A stretch of 64,000 nucleotides of DNA from Shinisaurus crocodilurus (taxonomy: Eukaryota; Chordata; Lepidosauria; Squamata; Shinisauridae). Both the position numbers and the translations under genes were made by a program. The stretch is taken from assembly GCA_021292165.1 (NCBI GenBank), contig CM037878.1, forward strand, positions 196,911,118 through 196,975,117, in the 5' to 3' direction. Shown piece after piece: positions 1 through 10,489 of the stretch; the stretch's first letter is position 1; each line of letters starts with the position of its first letter. Under the pieces are notes generated by a model. The model saw nothing but the letters and a program-made list of their open reading frames with translations, ran no database searches and was not told where the DNA came from.

Positions 1-621
1 TCTAAATCACAAATGTTTTTGAATTAAAGAGTTAACTACCTTGTTGGAATTGTTGCCATAAGATGTTACCAAGGCAAAGATTGTAGTGAGCTTTCAAAAC
101 AAAGTACATGTTTCTAAGCAATGTGGATTGCCCATATCTGTATTACAAAAGGGCATTTTAAAAAGGGATTGTAAATAATTCTGCTCCAAGATTAAAAAAC
201 ACACACCCAAAAACAAAAAATAAAATCACCTTTTCCTTCAGGCAAGTTAAAAAATTGATGGGAGAAAGAAGAGCTTTTCATCTGTTAACAAGTTAATGTT
301 AACAAGACATTTTGTGATGTCTTGAGCCAGCCTCTAAAATGTCAATTCCCCATACTTTATGAAGCATTGCAGCATGACCTGATTTGATGTGGCACTTCCT
401 TTGTTTCCCCATGTTTTTATGTAAGCAAGAGGTCAATACATTGAGGGGCATTTCTCTAGTAGTGCTTAGATAGCAGGATAGGTGTGGCAAATCATAGAGC
501 AAAAGCACAAAGAGAAGCTCAGACTTCATTTTTTCTGGCCATTGAGAACTGAAGACATTTAGCTCTTTGGAAAGTTTGTTACTAGAGTAACAACAGTAAG
601 CAATGCCATTTTGGACTAAGG
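1..621. other. AT-rich non-coding DNA, no gene seen
   Basis: No recognisable gene is present. The stretch around 430-500 matches, in direct orientation, a stretch around 1358-1430; both include the phrase AGTGCTTAGATAGCAGG. No protein family is visible in the frames here. Confidence 0.6.
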
Positions 622-760
622 CAGGGGTGAGGAACCTGTGGCTCCCCAGATGTTGTTGGACTCCAACTCCCATCAGCCCCAGACAACATGTCCAGTGGTC
701 TGGATTGATGGGAATTCTAATCCAACTATGTCTGGAGGGCCACAGCTTTCCTCACCTCTG
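622..760. mobile_element. Short palindromic hAT-type MITE, 139 bp
   Basis: The left end reads CAGGGGTGAGGAACCTGTGG and the right end is its inverted counterpart, finishing CTCACCTCTG. The flanks GACTAAGG and GATTAAGG match at 7 of 8 positions, which fits the 8-bp TSD expected of hAT elements. The interior carries CAACTCCCATCAGCCCC and a roughly inverted copy. It has no coding capacity. This is the most numerous family in the window, with further copies near 1.5, 2.5, 4.6, 12.3, 19.2, 44.8, 45.8, 47.3 and 53.6 kb. Confidence 0.85.
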
Positions 761-1125
761 GATTAAGGGCTCAGTTGCAGCCTGGCTGTCCTTACATGGT
801 ATTACTACTCCCTGCACCTTTCTACGCTGCTAGACCCAAGAAGGCCAAGGCCCCACCCTATAACGTCAACATCGAACTACATTGCAGCAACTTCTGAGAA
901 GGTGTTTCGATTGTTGGGAGCTAATCAAATAGGTAGCCAAGAATAAAGCCTGAGTTTGCTTTCTTCCTCCTCCCACCCAATCCCTTTTCCTTTTTCATCA
1001 AGTCCTCTAGATGGTAAGCCTGCACCAAGGGGATGTCTTATTATTGAATTTTAAAAGTCATTCTTGGAGCCTTTTTCAAAGGAAGAGTTGGGTAGAAATG
1101 CTTTAAATAAATAATTAATAATTAA

Positions 1126-1224
1126 GGGTGCAATCCTATGCATATTTAGACAGAAAAAAAGTCCTACAACTCCCAGCATTCCCCAGCAAAGAAAAACTGT
1201 CTAAATATGCATACGATCGTGCCA
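1126..1224. mobile_element. Palindromic MITE, different family (about 100 bp)
   Basis: The inverted arms contain TATGCATATTTAGACAG on the left and CTGTCTAAATATGCATA on the right. Between them lies a short stretch with CAACTCCCAGCATTCCCC. The outer ends GGGTGCAATC and GATCGTGCC are weaker inverted partners. I could not assign a clear TSD. Confidence 0.65.
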
Positions 1225-1530
1225 TTAGCCCATCAAAAATAGTTACTAGGCATGTACTGTAGCATGGATTCTGATGCTATGGCACAAACAGAAGCTTGTG
1301 CCACTACTGATGGAATTATTTTGCTAGACAAGTGGAGCACAAGGAGAGTAAGACAGAGGTCAGTATGTTGGGGCACAATTGTCCAGTAGTGCTTAGATAG
1401 CAGGCTAGGTGTGGCAAATCACAGGGCAATCGAACAAAGAGCTTTTCTTCCCCTCCCCAATTTCTTAAATAGAATTATGCAAGAATCACTCCTTTCAAGA
1501 GAAGAATATTTACCCCTTCTCATTTTAAAG

Positions 1531-1642
1531 GAGCCTTCTCCAACCTGGCACACACACCCCAGATGTGTTGGACAACAACTCCCATCATCCCATGAGTGTT
1601 GTAGTCCAACACATCTGGAGCATGCCAGGTTGGGGAAGGCTG
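1531..1642. mobile_element. Short palindromic hAT-type MITE, 112 bp
   Basis: The left end GAGCCTTCTCCAACCTGGCA pairs with the right end GCCAGGTTGGGGAAGGCTG. The interior contains the CAGATGTGTTGGAC motif and its inverted copy. The flanks TTTTAAAG and CCCTAAAG share 5 of 8 positions, so the TSD is eroded. It belongs to the AGCCTTCCCCAACCTGG subfamily, also seen at 4.6 and 44.8 kb. Confidence 0.75.
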
Positions 1643-2537
1643 CCCTAAAGTGTAAGCGCTGAGCTATTTTAATACTAGAGAATGTACTCATAAAATGCCG
1701 TTTCCATAACAATAGTCGAGATGCTTTGTTAACTAAGTTGGTCTCTTACACAAAGAGATATAAAAGCACATGATTGGCACATAGACTGCAGCACAGGGCA
1801 AAATCATCCTGCAAAGCTTTACCCATTGTGACACAGCACAGCTTTCTGGAAAGTTCAACTAACAGAAATAATAGGCTTCGTGAGATGAGCACAGAGTTAA
1901 TGGCTGGAAGTAGATTCTAAAATCTATATTGAGATGGACAGCTTGTCTGCATTTTCAAAGCCCTGCTGCAGCTTACATTGCAAGTGTTAACAGTGGTGTA
2001 GCTTCTGCTACAGCACATTTTGGCTCATTTGTGGGAGACTTTCTGTGGTTCATTTGCTCACAGTTCGTGGCACACAAATCCAGGGTCCATCTAATTGAGT
2101 CTCCAGCAGTGACCAGCCAAATGGGTTTGGGAAGTTTCCAAGAAGGTCACTCCCTATCATTTGCCTTCAGCAATCAAAAGTATCTTGATCTGTACATGGT
2201 GTTTCTATTTAGCTGCTATACTGGTTAGGAGCACAGACATATTGTCCTTGAAGTTGCCTTTATGGTTCTAAAAAACTATCCAAACTGGTGGCCTTCACTA
2301 CATCTGATGGTAATGAAACAAATAGTTTCATCATCAGCTTCAGCCTGATTCACAATAGTCCTGGGCAATGGCTTGGTGGCGTGGGCCAAGGGAATGTGGT
2401 GTCACACAATGTACCACAGGCAGCCAATCCATGGCCTCTCCAGTCCTTCAAGGCACTATCTCCCAATTCTCAGAACCGCCTTCCCATTAGCCATTACCAC
2501 GGCATCCATAGTCTTTAAGGGTGTCATTCCTCTAGCT

Positions 2538-2662
2538 CCGCAGTTGGCAACTTGTGACCCTCCAGATGTTTTGGCTGACAACTTCCATCAGCCCTAGCCA
2601 GCATAGCCATTGGTGAGGGATCATGGGAGTTGTAGGCCAAAACATTTGGAGGGCCACCCCTG
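2538..2662. mobile_element. Short palindromic hAT-type MITE with exact TSD
   Basis: The element is flanked on both sides by CTCTAGCT, an exact 8-bp TSD. The left end contains GTTGGCAACTTGTGACCCTC and the right end GAGGGCCACCCCTG. The central arms carry CCAGATGTTTTGGC and its inverted counterpart. It is non-coding. Confidence 0.85.
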
Positions 2663-4344
2663 CTCTAGCTGCCGCCACCACCACCACTGCCATTGCTGCT
2701 CCTCCAGCCATTCCCCCTCCCCCCTCATTACCATGAGTAGGGAAAGTGTCTGCAGGAGTGAAGGGACCATGTAGGGAAGGCTGAGTAGGTTGTGGGAATG
2801 GGAGTGGCTGGGAAGTGAAGTCTGCATAATACCCAATGTTAGCTGAAGACAGAGAGGATATAAAAAGCCCCCATCTATACATTTTAGCAAGTTGTCACTT
2901 GTAGAATCCCATTAAAAACAGGGCATTCAAAATATTGGGCAAATGTACGCAGGCATAAAAGCGCTGTTTGAGGTCAGCTGCCTGAACAGAGAGGAGTAAA
3001 TGACTCAAACAGTAAGTACTTACAAAATGCAATTTCTATGACAGTGCGCAGATTAATTTTGGAACCCGCCACATTGCTGTGAAGATGTATAACAAAATAT
3101 GTTGCTTAAATCTGGCAATTGAGGAGAGAATAAACGAGAGCAAATTGATAATATTTTCTGCTTGTTTGAAGGAAGCTGCATGGTATTATAAACAGCAGGA
3201 TAGGGTGAGATTTTCCCCCCCCCTTGCTTCTCCTAACTCGTTTTTTATAAAGATTAATGATGAAAGATTAAACAGACTCACATTATGTGCCAAAAAGAAT
3301 GGCATATACATTAACATCCCACCGGGATCTGCAACTGTGATGCCAGGAAATTAATTTACAATTCCTTCTCAGTATGCTTGAATTTCCTTAATGCCTCGCC
3401 CTGCACTTTGTTATTCTTCCATGAGGTATATACAATCTCACAAAAGCAAACTAAAATACATAATCAAGCTGCTGAGATAGTAGAATCTGCTCCTTCACAT
3501 GGTTATGCAGCGTTCATCTTGATTAAAATATACGGCTCATGGTTTTGCTGTCATATACACCAACTGTTGTATAAAAATGCCACCTAGATTGTTGTCTCTA
3601 ATTAAAACTTCTATTTCTGATTCATTTCTTCAATAATTTGCTGGAGTTCTTGAATCATAATGGGATAAAGTGGCGGGGGGGGGGGGGAGAAGACATCTGG
3701 ATCCCTTAGCTTTGTGTGGGCTTTTACAACACAGGAAATAAGTCAAGGATCAGACTAAAAAGAAGCTCATAGTGCCTGATATTAAGAGAAAATAAATGGT
3801 TGCAGATATTTCCACAATGTACTGCTGTGTTTAACAGCAGTTGCCAAAATATGTTGTTCTGTATTGACATATATTTTGTAAGGGTTGCTAGAGGCATAAA
3901 TTTTCTTCCTTGGTTTTTTAAAAATTATTATTTTCAATTAAGGAACAGAAAAATATTGATGGCCATATGTAAGTATGTAGGAGGGGACACATCATAAAAC
4001 ATTATACCAGAGGTACAAACAATTACAAGTGGCATTGGAGATGAATCTAAGAAAGTATTGGGCGTATTTATTCTTGGAAATGAACTTAGATGTTGAAGCT
4101 GCTCATACTGAATTAGTCTCTTTTCCATAGCGTATTCCAAAGGTATATTTTAACTGGAAAATCCCCATGTGACTTATGCAAAACTCATCAGAAAGAATAA
4201 ATATTTAAGAATCAGTTCTGGGGGAGGGTACAGAGGGATCAAAGATAGTTCAGGTTAGTGTTAAATGCTTGAAACAGACTGGAAAGTTTTAAAATATACT
4301 AAAAGAGAGCTTAACAATGAAGCGGCATAATTAGAAATTACTTC

Positions 4345-4345
<1 letters not shown>
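2663..4345. other. AT-rich intergenic or intronic DNA
   Basis: A short GCC/GCT-rich run follows the MITE near 2670-2710. The rest is AT-rich and repeat-poor, with a poly-G run near 3674-3687. The stretch 3010-3350 is free of recognisable repeats and has mixed composition, so it could be conserved non-coding DNA, but single-sequence data cannot show this. No gene was recognised. Confidence 0.5.

Positions 4346-4347
<2 letters not shown>

Positions 4348-4378
<31 letters not shown>
4348..4378. repeat. (AC)n microsatellite
   Basis: An uninterrupted CA dinucleotide tract of about 31 bases. Confidence 0.95.
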
Positions 4379-4379
<1 letters not shown>

Positions 4380-4570
4380 TCAAGGTTATAACAAGGGCAA
4401 AATAAGTTACCACCTGAGCCTGACAATACCAATCATTCTAGGTGCACAACTGACAATGCTGTTTAGACATGCTGGATTATGCTAGGACCTTCAATGGCAA
4501 ACACTCATCACATTAAGTGCAGGATTAAGGTATAAGGCAGGTGCCGTTCTCAAGTTTGTAGTGGTCTAGA

Positions 4571-4705
4571 TCAGCCTTCCCTAACCTGGTGCCCTCCAGA
4601 TGTTTTGGACTACAATTTCCAGAATTCCTGACCATTAGCCATGCTGGCTGGGGCTGATGGGACTTGAAGTCCTAAATATCTGGAGGACACCAGGTTGGCA
4701 AAGGT
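4571..4705. mobile_element. Short palindromic hAT-type MITE with exact TSD
   Basis: GGTCTAGA lies on both sides (4563-4570 and 4706-4713), an exact 8-bp duplication. The ends TCAGCCTTCCCTAACCTGGT and CACCAGGTTGGCAAAGGT are inverted partners. The interior holds CCTCCAGATGTTTTGGAC and an inverted counterpart. Confidence 0.87.
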
Positions 4706-5422
4706 GGTCTAGATTCTTTCTACTATCTTATGTCACATAGCAGACTTAAAGCTATGGTTCCAGACCACTGAGGATAGGATTTGCTCAGTCTTGCATTTCC
4801 TTGCTTTTTGACACTCTGTAAAAATTTGCCATTGATTCTCCATGGTGTGTGTGTGTGTGTGTTTGTTTAAGGTGTCATCATATCCCATAGGTAACAAGTG
4901 TGCACAATAAGCACGTGTTTCCTGCTAAGATATCCATGTGGTACACGCTGCTAAATTAGAAGTATGGTTCTGCTGACAGAACTTGCTGTCAGTTGAAATG
5001 TTCTTTTTCTCTTCACTCTTTCCCCTCATCTTTCATGTTGCAGTTCTTCTCCCCAGCATCTGGTAATGTGATATTTTCACAGGCGCTTATGTCAAAGCTG
5101 GCAGTCTGAAGGCACAGTCAAGAAGAAAGCCAGTCATTGTCGCTGAGTAGACAGGCTGGGGTAAGTGAAGCAGGGCAAGCACGGAGCAGGTGAAAGCAGC
5201 CTGAGTCTGAAAGCAGCATCACCTTTTCTCTAAAGACAAGTGGCCAAATGTGAGGAGCAAGAGCGAAGTTTGAATCTTTGTAAGGCCAGGTGAAACCCCA
5301 TTGGGTCACCTGTCAACCACTGAGTCAGCAGCAAACTGAAGTGCCTTCTTGGGAATATAGGAAGAAAATGGACCATAGAACAACAGACCTTTCTTTTGAT
5401 CAGCTGCATTCTCATCCTGTGA

Positions 5423-5763
5423 TAGGGTGACCATGTGTTCCCTTTTACAGTTCCTCTATTTGAAGGACTGTCCCATTCAAGTCTGGTTTAAAGATAAAGA
5501 ACCATCAGAAGGGAGATGGGGCCTTGGAGTTGCCCACAAACAGCACCTGGACAGCTGACTGAGCAAGGCACACAGGTCACTTGGTCACAGTCTTCCATGT
5601 GGTGAGACTTACTGTATTTCTATTTAAATTATAATACATTACTAAATTTGCATTTATACAAGTATAATAGCATATGCAAAATTTAGGCAAATCAGTGTCC
5701 TCTTTTGTTCTCTTTTTTTGGTGATGCATTTCCTCCTTTGGTGATTCATAAGTGGCCACCCTA
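5423..5763 (+). mobile_element. TAGGGTG-type non-autonomous DNA transposon, copy A
   Basis: The element starts TAGGGTGACCATGTG and ends GTGGCCACCCTA, giving a TIR of about 10-12 bp. It is about 341 bp long and non-coding. The body includes CTCTATTTGAAGGACTGTCC near the left and ATTCATAAGTGG near the right. Related copies lie at 16.03 kb, at 21.77/25.5 kb (split) and at 55.4/58.8 kb (split). The last copy has flanks that suggest an 8-bp TSD, so hAT affiliation is likely but not proven. This copy has only a weak CCTGT flank match. Confidence 0.75.
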
Positions 5764-5951
5764 CCTGTAGGACCCATCTGCTGGCTGATTTCTGGGGCAG
5801 CCTGAGGAGGGAGATCTGCTGGGGGTGGCCAGCATGACCTGGCTGAGGATACTTTCTACCCTGGGGGCAGGAGGCTTCCTCCTCTTCCTAATGATTTCCA
5901 GCTGGTGGATACTCGATTGTACTGTTAGTGAGGAAATGGTAGCACATTTGT

Positions 5952-6193
5952 ATTTATTTTATTTATTATATTTATACCCCACCTTTTTTCCTGCAAGGAA
6001 CCCAAGGTGGCTTACATAATCCTCCTCCTCCTCCTCTCCATTTTATCCTCACAACAACCCTGTGAGGTAGCTTAGGCTAAGAGTCAGTGACTGGCCCAAA
6101 GTCACCCAGTGAGTTTCATGGCTGAGTGGGGACTAGAACCCAGATCTCCCGAGTCCCAGTCCAACACTCTCACCACTATGCCACACTGGCTCT
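5952..6193 (-). mobile_element. tRNA-derived SINE (copy 1)
   Basis: Read on the minus strand, it begins GAGCCAGTGTGGCATAGTGG, a polymerase III A-box-like start. A B-box-like GGGTTCTAGTCCCCA follows, then a conserved body, then an AT-rich tail of TTTAT units at the plus-strand left end. Similar copies lie at 20.78-21.0 and 63.06-63.3 kb, with partial copies at 9.69, 60.15 and 62.73 kb. It is a retroposed SINE, not a functional tRNA gene. Confidence 0.85.
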
Positions 6194-6214
6194 TAAATCA
6201 TCTCAAATATTATT

Positions 6215-6600
6215 ATTATTTAATGTATTTTTATATTGCTTTTCTGTAAAATCCACCAAGGAAGTGTACAACAAATCAAAACAATAAAAAAACATAATAA
6301 TTAAAAACAGCAATAAAACCTTCATGAAAACATTAAAAACAACAGTAAAAACCACTAAAAGCAATTTAAAAGGGCAAGTAAAAGAGATGTGTCTTGAGCT
6401 TGACACCATCTCTAAAAGCAGAGAATGGGGACTGATCATCATAGCGCTGAGGGGAGTGCATGCATTCCACAGTTTGGGAGCAACACAGGAGAAAGCCCTC
6501 TTCTGTGTGCATTTCAAGCAGGCCTCCATGAGTAATGGTGTCCTTACCAGGATTTATCCAATTAATCTGTTCTCTCTAACTCTGTTTTCACAGTAGAGAC
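6215..6600 (-). repeat. Interspersed repeat of unassigned family
   Basis: It opens with an ATT-rich stretch, has an A-rich middle with many AAAAAC units, and then the phrase CACAGTTTGGGAGCAACACA followed by GAAAGCCCTCTT. The region 16.99-17.54 kb has the same arrangement (ATTT run, A-rich part, TTCCACAACCTGGGAGC). I read both as copies of one family but cannot name it. Confidence 0.5.
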
Positions 6601-7579
6601 AAGCCATTTTGTCTAGAATACTGCAAGGCCAGTAGCAACTCCTGGTAGATTGGAGCCATAATAATGAGTAGAAACATATGAAGACATAAACCCACCTGGA
6701 TTTCTGGATATTCCAGGAAGCTTGCTAGATACTCCCAGTGGTCAATCAGGCTACATCTGGCCTCAAACAGGAGGTAAGGCCAAGGCGCCAAAAGAAACAG
6801 GGACAAAAAAGGCTCACTTGAAGGTTCAATCTCGACAGTGACACTGTTCTACCTGAGTTAAATTCTGAGGCGATTTGTGGATTATGAGAAGATTTTTCCA
6901 GGGGGGAAATGTAAGTAAGGAACCATAGAGTGTTACCTACTCTCTAGTGTTGACCTGATGAAGCCAAATGATGAAGTGTTACACCTAATATCTACTAGGT
7001 TAGAGCATCTTGACACAAATTAAGAATGACTGCCCTGGCTAACTGGCAGATTGCTAGAAGTGAAGCTGTGTCACACTGAGTAGATGTATTAAATGGAATC
7101 CCTCATACTGTCAACCCACACATGTGGATTCGGTACTAATTTATTTTAACCACTGACTATACAGAAAGAAGAAGAGGTGTAATCAACTTCAGGTATCATT
7201 CAATGGGATTTCATTCAGAGGCTTACAGAGGCTGATGTAACATCATTGAAACATTTGACACTGGGATTAATGGGGAAAATATTCTTCCTAAAATGTTGTA
7301 TGAAACAAGCTCCAAGACAAGATGGAATGTTTTATGAACTCATGTAGCAGGATATGAAAAGTGTCACTAAACCTGTACAATGCGCTACGTATCTAATTGT
7401 AAGCCAATTGTATGCTACTAGCAAAACCCCAAATATACTTTAAAATCAATCAGCCAGGTGGTGAGAGAGGATTTCTGGGTAGCTGAACTGAAGAAGTCTG
7501 ATCCTTAACTTGAAAATAAACAATTTTAAATGCCGATTCCTTCCTGCCTGAGTTTTGAAAAGGAAAGACTCTACAGGTT
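6601..7579. other. Non-coding DNA, nothing recognised
   Basis: AT-rich sequence between an interspersed repeat and the CR1 insertion. No gene, clear repeat or RNA was recognised. Confidence 0.5.
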
Positions 7580-9400
7580 TCATAGAATCATAGAAAAGTA
7601 GAGTTGGAAGGGGCCTACAAGGCCATCGAGTCCAACCCCCTGCTCAATGCAGGAATCCAGGTCAAAGCATCTCTGACAGATGTCTGTCCAGCCGCACCTT
7701 GAATGCCTCCAGACTGGGAGAGCCCACCACCTCCCTAGGTAGTTGATTCCATTGTCTTATTGCTCTGACAGTCAGGAAATTTTTCCTGATGTTTAGGTGG
7801 AATCTAGGTTCCTGTAACTTGAGCCCATTATTCCGTGTCCTGCAAACTGGGATGATCGAGAAGAGATCTTTGCCCTCCTCTGTGTGACATCCCTTCAAAT
7901 ACTGGAAGAGTGTGATCATATCTCCCCTCAGTCTCCTCTTCTGAAGGCTAAACATGCCCAGTTCTTTCAGTCTCTCCTCATAGGGCCTTGTCTCCAGTCC
8001 CTTTATCATCCTTGTTGCCCTCCTCTGAACCCTCTCCAGTTTGTCTATGTCCTTCTTAAAGTGAGGTGCCCAGAACTGGACGCAGTACTCAAGATGAGGC
8101 CTAACCAGTGCCGAGTAAAGGGGAATTATCACTTCCCGCGATTTGGAAGCTATACTTCTATTAATACAGCCCAAAATTGCATTTGCCTTCTTTGCAGCCA
8201 CGTCGCATTGCTGGCTCATATTCAGTTTGTGATCTACCACAATTCCAAGATCCTTCTCACTTGTAGTATTGTTGAGCCAAGTGTCCCCCATTCTGTAACT
8301 CTGCATTTGGTTTCCTCTCCCTAGGTGCCGCACTTGGCATTTATCCCTGTTAAATTTCATTCTGTTGTTTTCGGCCCAGCGCTCCAGCCTATCGAGGTCA
8401 CTTTGAATTTTGTTTCTGTCTTCCAGAGTATTAGCTGTTCCACCCAACTTTGTGTCATCTGCAAATTTGATAAGCATTCCCTGTACCTCCTCATCCAAGT
8501 CATTAATAAAAATGTTGAAGAGCACCGGGCCCAGGACCGAGCCCTGTGGTACCCCGCTCGTTACCTCTCCCCAGTTTGAGAAGGAACCATTGATAAGCAC
8601 TCTTTGAGTCCGATTCTTTAGCCAATTGTGGATCCACCTGATAGTTGTTCCATCTAGCCCACTCTTAGCTAGCTTACTAATCAGGATATCATGAGGCACT
8701 TTGTCGAAAGCTTTGCTGAAGTCCAGGTATATAATGTCCACAGCATTCCCACAGTCCACAAGGGAGGTTACCCGATCAAAAAATGAGATCAGATTAGTCT
8801 GACAGGATTTGTTCTTGACAAATCCATGCTGGCTTCTAGTAATCACTGCATTGTTTTCAAGGTGCTTGCAGACTGACTTCTTTATAATCTGCTCAAAAAT
8901 CTTCCCGGGGATTGATGTCAGACTGACTGGCCTATAGTTCCCAGGTTCCTCCTTCTTGCCCTTTTTGAAGATGGGAACAACATTTGCCCTCCTCCAGTCG
9001 TCTGGCACTTCACCTGTCCTCCATGATTTCTCAAAGATAATAGACAGTGGTTCTGAGAATTCTTCTGCCAGTTCCTTTATTACTCTAGGATGCAGCTCAT
9101 CAGGCCCTGGAGATTTAAACTCGTTCAGAGTAATCAGGTGCTCCTTGACCATTTGCCTATCAATCTCGAGCTGCAATTCTGCCCCTTCAGTCTGCACTTC
9201 AGGTTTGCCAGGGGGGTCATAGACCCTCTTTTGGGAGAAGACCGAGCCGAAGTAGGAATTGAACACTTCTGCCTTTTCTTTGTCTTCTGTTATCAATTTG
9301 CCATCCTCATTGCGTAGTTGAACCACCAGTTCTTTCTTCTGTCTTTTACTGTGCATGTATCTGAAGAAAGCTTTTTTGTCAGAGGTAAATATATTTGGAA
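7580..9400 (-). mobile_element. CR1 LINE, 5'-truncated
   Basis: On the minus strand the element runs from within the coding region to the CR1 3' end near 7580. The terminal part reads CCTTGTAGGCCCCTTCCAAC and then two ATTCTATGA-type units, the usual CR1 terminus. The 5' boundary lies near 9390-9400, where CR1-like protein similarity stops, so the endonuclease domain is missing. Lack of stops over about 580 codons suggests a fairly recent insertion. Confidence 0.93.
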
Positions 9401-9509
9401 TATCATGGATTGTGGTGGCCAGTGAGGCATGATAACTGTGCTCTGATTGGTGAGTGGTGGCTACTGCATGGTGATTGCAGGCAGGGTAAAAAAATAATTT
9501 CCAAAACAA
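7662..9509 (-). CDS. CR1 ORF2 fragment: reverse transcriptase
   Basis: This frame encodes the reverse transcriptase and C-terminal part of a CR1 non-LTR retrotransposon polyprotein, which copies element RNA at the nicked target. In the 615-residue translation the visible motifs are NYRPVSLTS near 191, YLDFSKAFDKVP at 261-272 with the first catalytic aspartate, GVPQGSVLGP near 319, and FADD at 349-352 with the other two. The C-terminal region contains RPHLEYCVQFW and ends shortly before the 3' UTR. The first 35-40 residues come from flanking DNA, so the ATG at 9509 is not an authentic start. The N-terminal AP endonuclease is absent, so it cannot mobilise itself. The frame looks intact from about residue 40 to the stop. 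Confidence 0.9.
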   Translation of the reverse strand: MFWKLFFYPACNHHAVATTHQSEHSYHASLATTIHDIPNIFTSDKKAFFRYMHSKRQKKELVVQLRNEDGKLITEDKEKAEVFNSYFGSVFSQKRVYDPPGKPEVQTEGAELQLEIDRQMVKEHLITLNEFKSPGPDELHPRVIKELAEEFSEPLSIIFEKSWRTGEVPDDWRRANVVPIFKKGKKEEPGNYRPVSLTSIPGKIFEQIIKKSVCKHLENNAVITRSQHGFVKNKSCQTNLISFFDRVTSLVDCGNAVDIIYLDFSKAFDKVPHDILISKLAKSGLDGTTIRWIHNWLKNRTQRVLINGSFSNWGEVTSGVPQGSVLGPVLFNIFINDLDEEVQGMLIKFADDTKLGGTANTLEDRNKIQSDLDRLERWAENNRMKFNRDKCQVRHLGRGNQMQSYRMGDTWLNNTTSEKDLGIVVDHKLNMSQQCDVAAKKANAILGCINRSIASKSREVIIPLYSALVRPHLEYCVQFWAPHFKKDIDKLERVQRRATRMIKGLETRPYEERLKELGMFSLQKRRLRGDMITLFQYLKGCHTEEGKDLFSIIPVCRTRNNGLKLQEPRFHLNIRKNFLTVRAIRQWNQLPREVVGSPSLEAFKVRLDRHLSEML

Positions 9510-9519
9510 CCATTTATTG

Positions 9520-9655
9520 CTGACTGAGGCTCTCCCCTGTCTCTGTCTTTACATCCCAGCACTGAAAGGTAAAATGAATAAATCATAATTTCCTGTCACT
9601 TTATCTTTCAGTGCTGGAATGTAGTGACACAGATAAGGGAGAGCTTCAGTCAGTG
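9520..9655. repeat. Imperfect 130-bp inverted repeat, MITE-like
   Basis: The left arm GACTGAGGCTCTCCCCTGT pairs with GGGAGAGCTTCAGTC on the right. Inside these, CAGCACTGAAAGGTAAAA pairs with TTATCTTTCAGTGCTGG. It looks like a small foldback transposon. No TSD was resolved. Confidence 0.6.
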
Positions 9656-9687
9656 CAAGTGCAGTTTCTGACTGGATGAGTTTTTAG

Positions 9688-9790
9688 AGATTTATAATTT
9701 TACCCTGCCTTTCTTCCATGGAGCTCAAGTACCCTCTTTGACCCTCACAATACCGATATGATGTGGGTTAGGCTGAAAGATAAAAGACTC
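9688..9790 (-). mobile_element. Partial tRNA-derived SINE (tail half)
   Basis: The plus strand shows the TTTATAATTTTACCCTGCCT tail region and then a stretch ending GGGTTAGGCTGAAAGA. This matches the tail half of the SINEs at 5.95 and 20.8 kb. The promoter half is missing. Confidence 0.6.
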
Positions 9791-10489
9791 TGTTTCTGCT
9801 GTCCCTGGTATAAGCAAAGGTTGCTGACATAAGTAGGGGTGACTGTACAGTGAGTCAACGTGCACTTGCACGGGGCTACCTGAGGTGTCCACGCTGCCTC
9901 TACTTCCTGCCACCTGGTGCTGAAAGGTAAGGGTGGGAATTCCCCTCCCCACTTGAGCAACTTGCAGTGGCTCTGGCGCTTTTGCCTTGCAAACCACCTT
10001 ACGAATGCCAGCTCCAGGTTTTTTTGAGGGCCCTCGGGCGAGACATCCTCAATGGGGCCCCCTCCCTCAGTCAGTCTACCTTCTCACTGCCATTGTCACC
10101 ACCTGCAATTGCTCCTCATCTTCTTCCTCATCATTGCTACCTCTTGCTTGCCTGCCAGGCAGAGAGCCCATGAGCAAGTAGGCAGTGACATCTTGCTGCT
10201 CCTTCTTCTCATCACCACCACTGTTGCCTGGGCCAGAGTGAGAGGCAGGTGAACAAGCAGGTTGCCATGGTGAAGAGGAGCAAGTCCAAGGAGCTCTTGT
10301 CAGTGGGCCCCTGCTGGGGTGTTGGGCCTCAGCAGGTGCCCAACCATGCCTACCCTTGACACTGGCCCTGCATCTTATTGACCGCTGCTGGTCATGGGGA
10401 AGGAACATAATCTTATACTGAGTCAGCTCTTTGGTTCATTTAGCTCTGAATCATGTTCTGAATAATTGTTTCATGTCAGTAAAGGAGTG

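Noticed and set aside
5952..6193. tRNA-like A and B boxes, possible tRNA gene
   Set aside because: The sequence is one of several colinear SINE copies with an AT tail. It has no complete acceptor stem, and the same logic applies at 20.8, 42.1, 45.1 and 63.1 kb.
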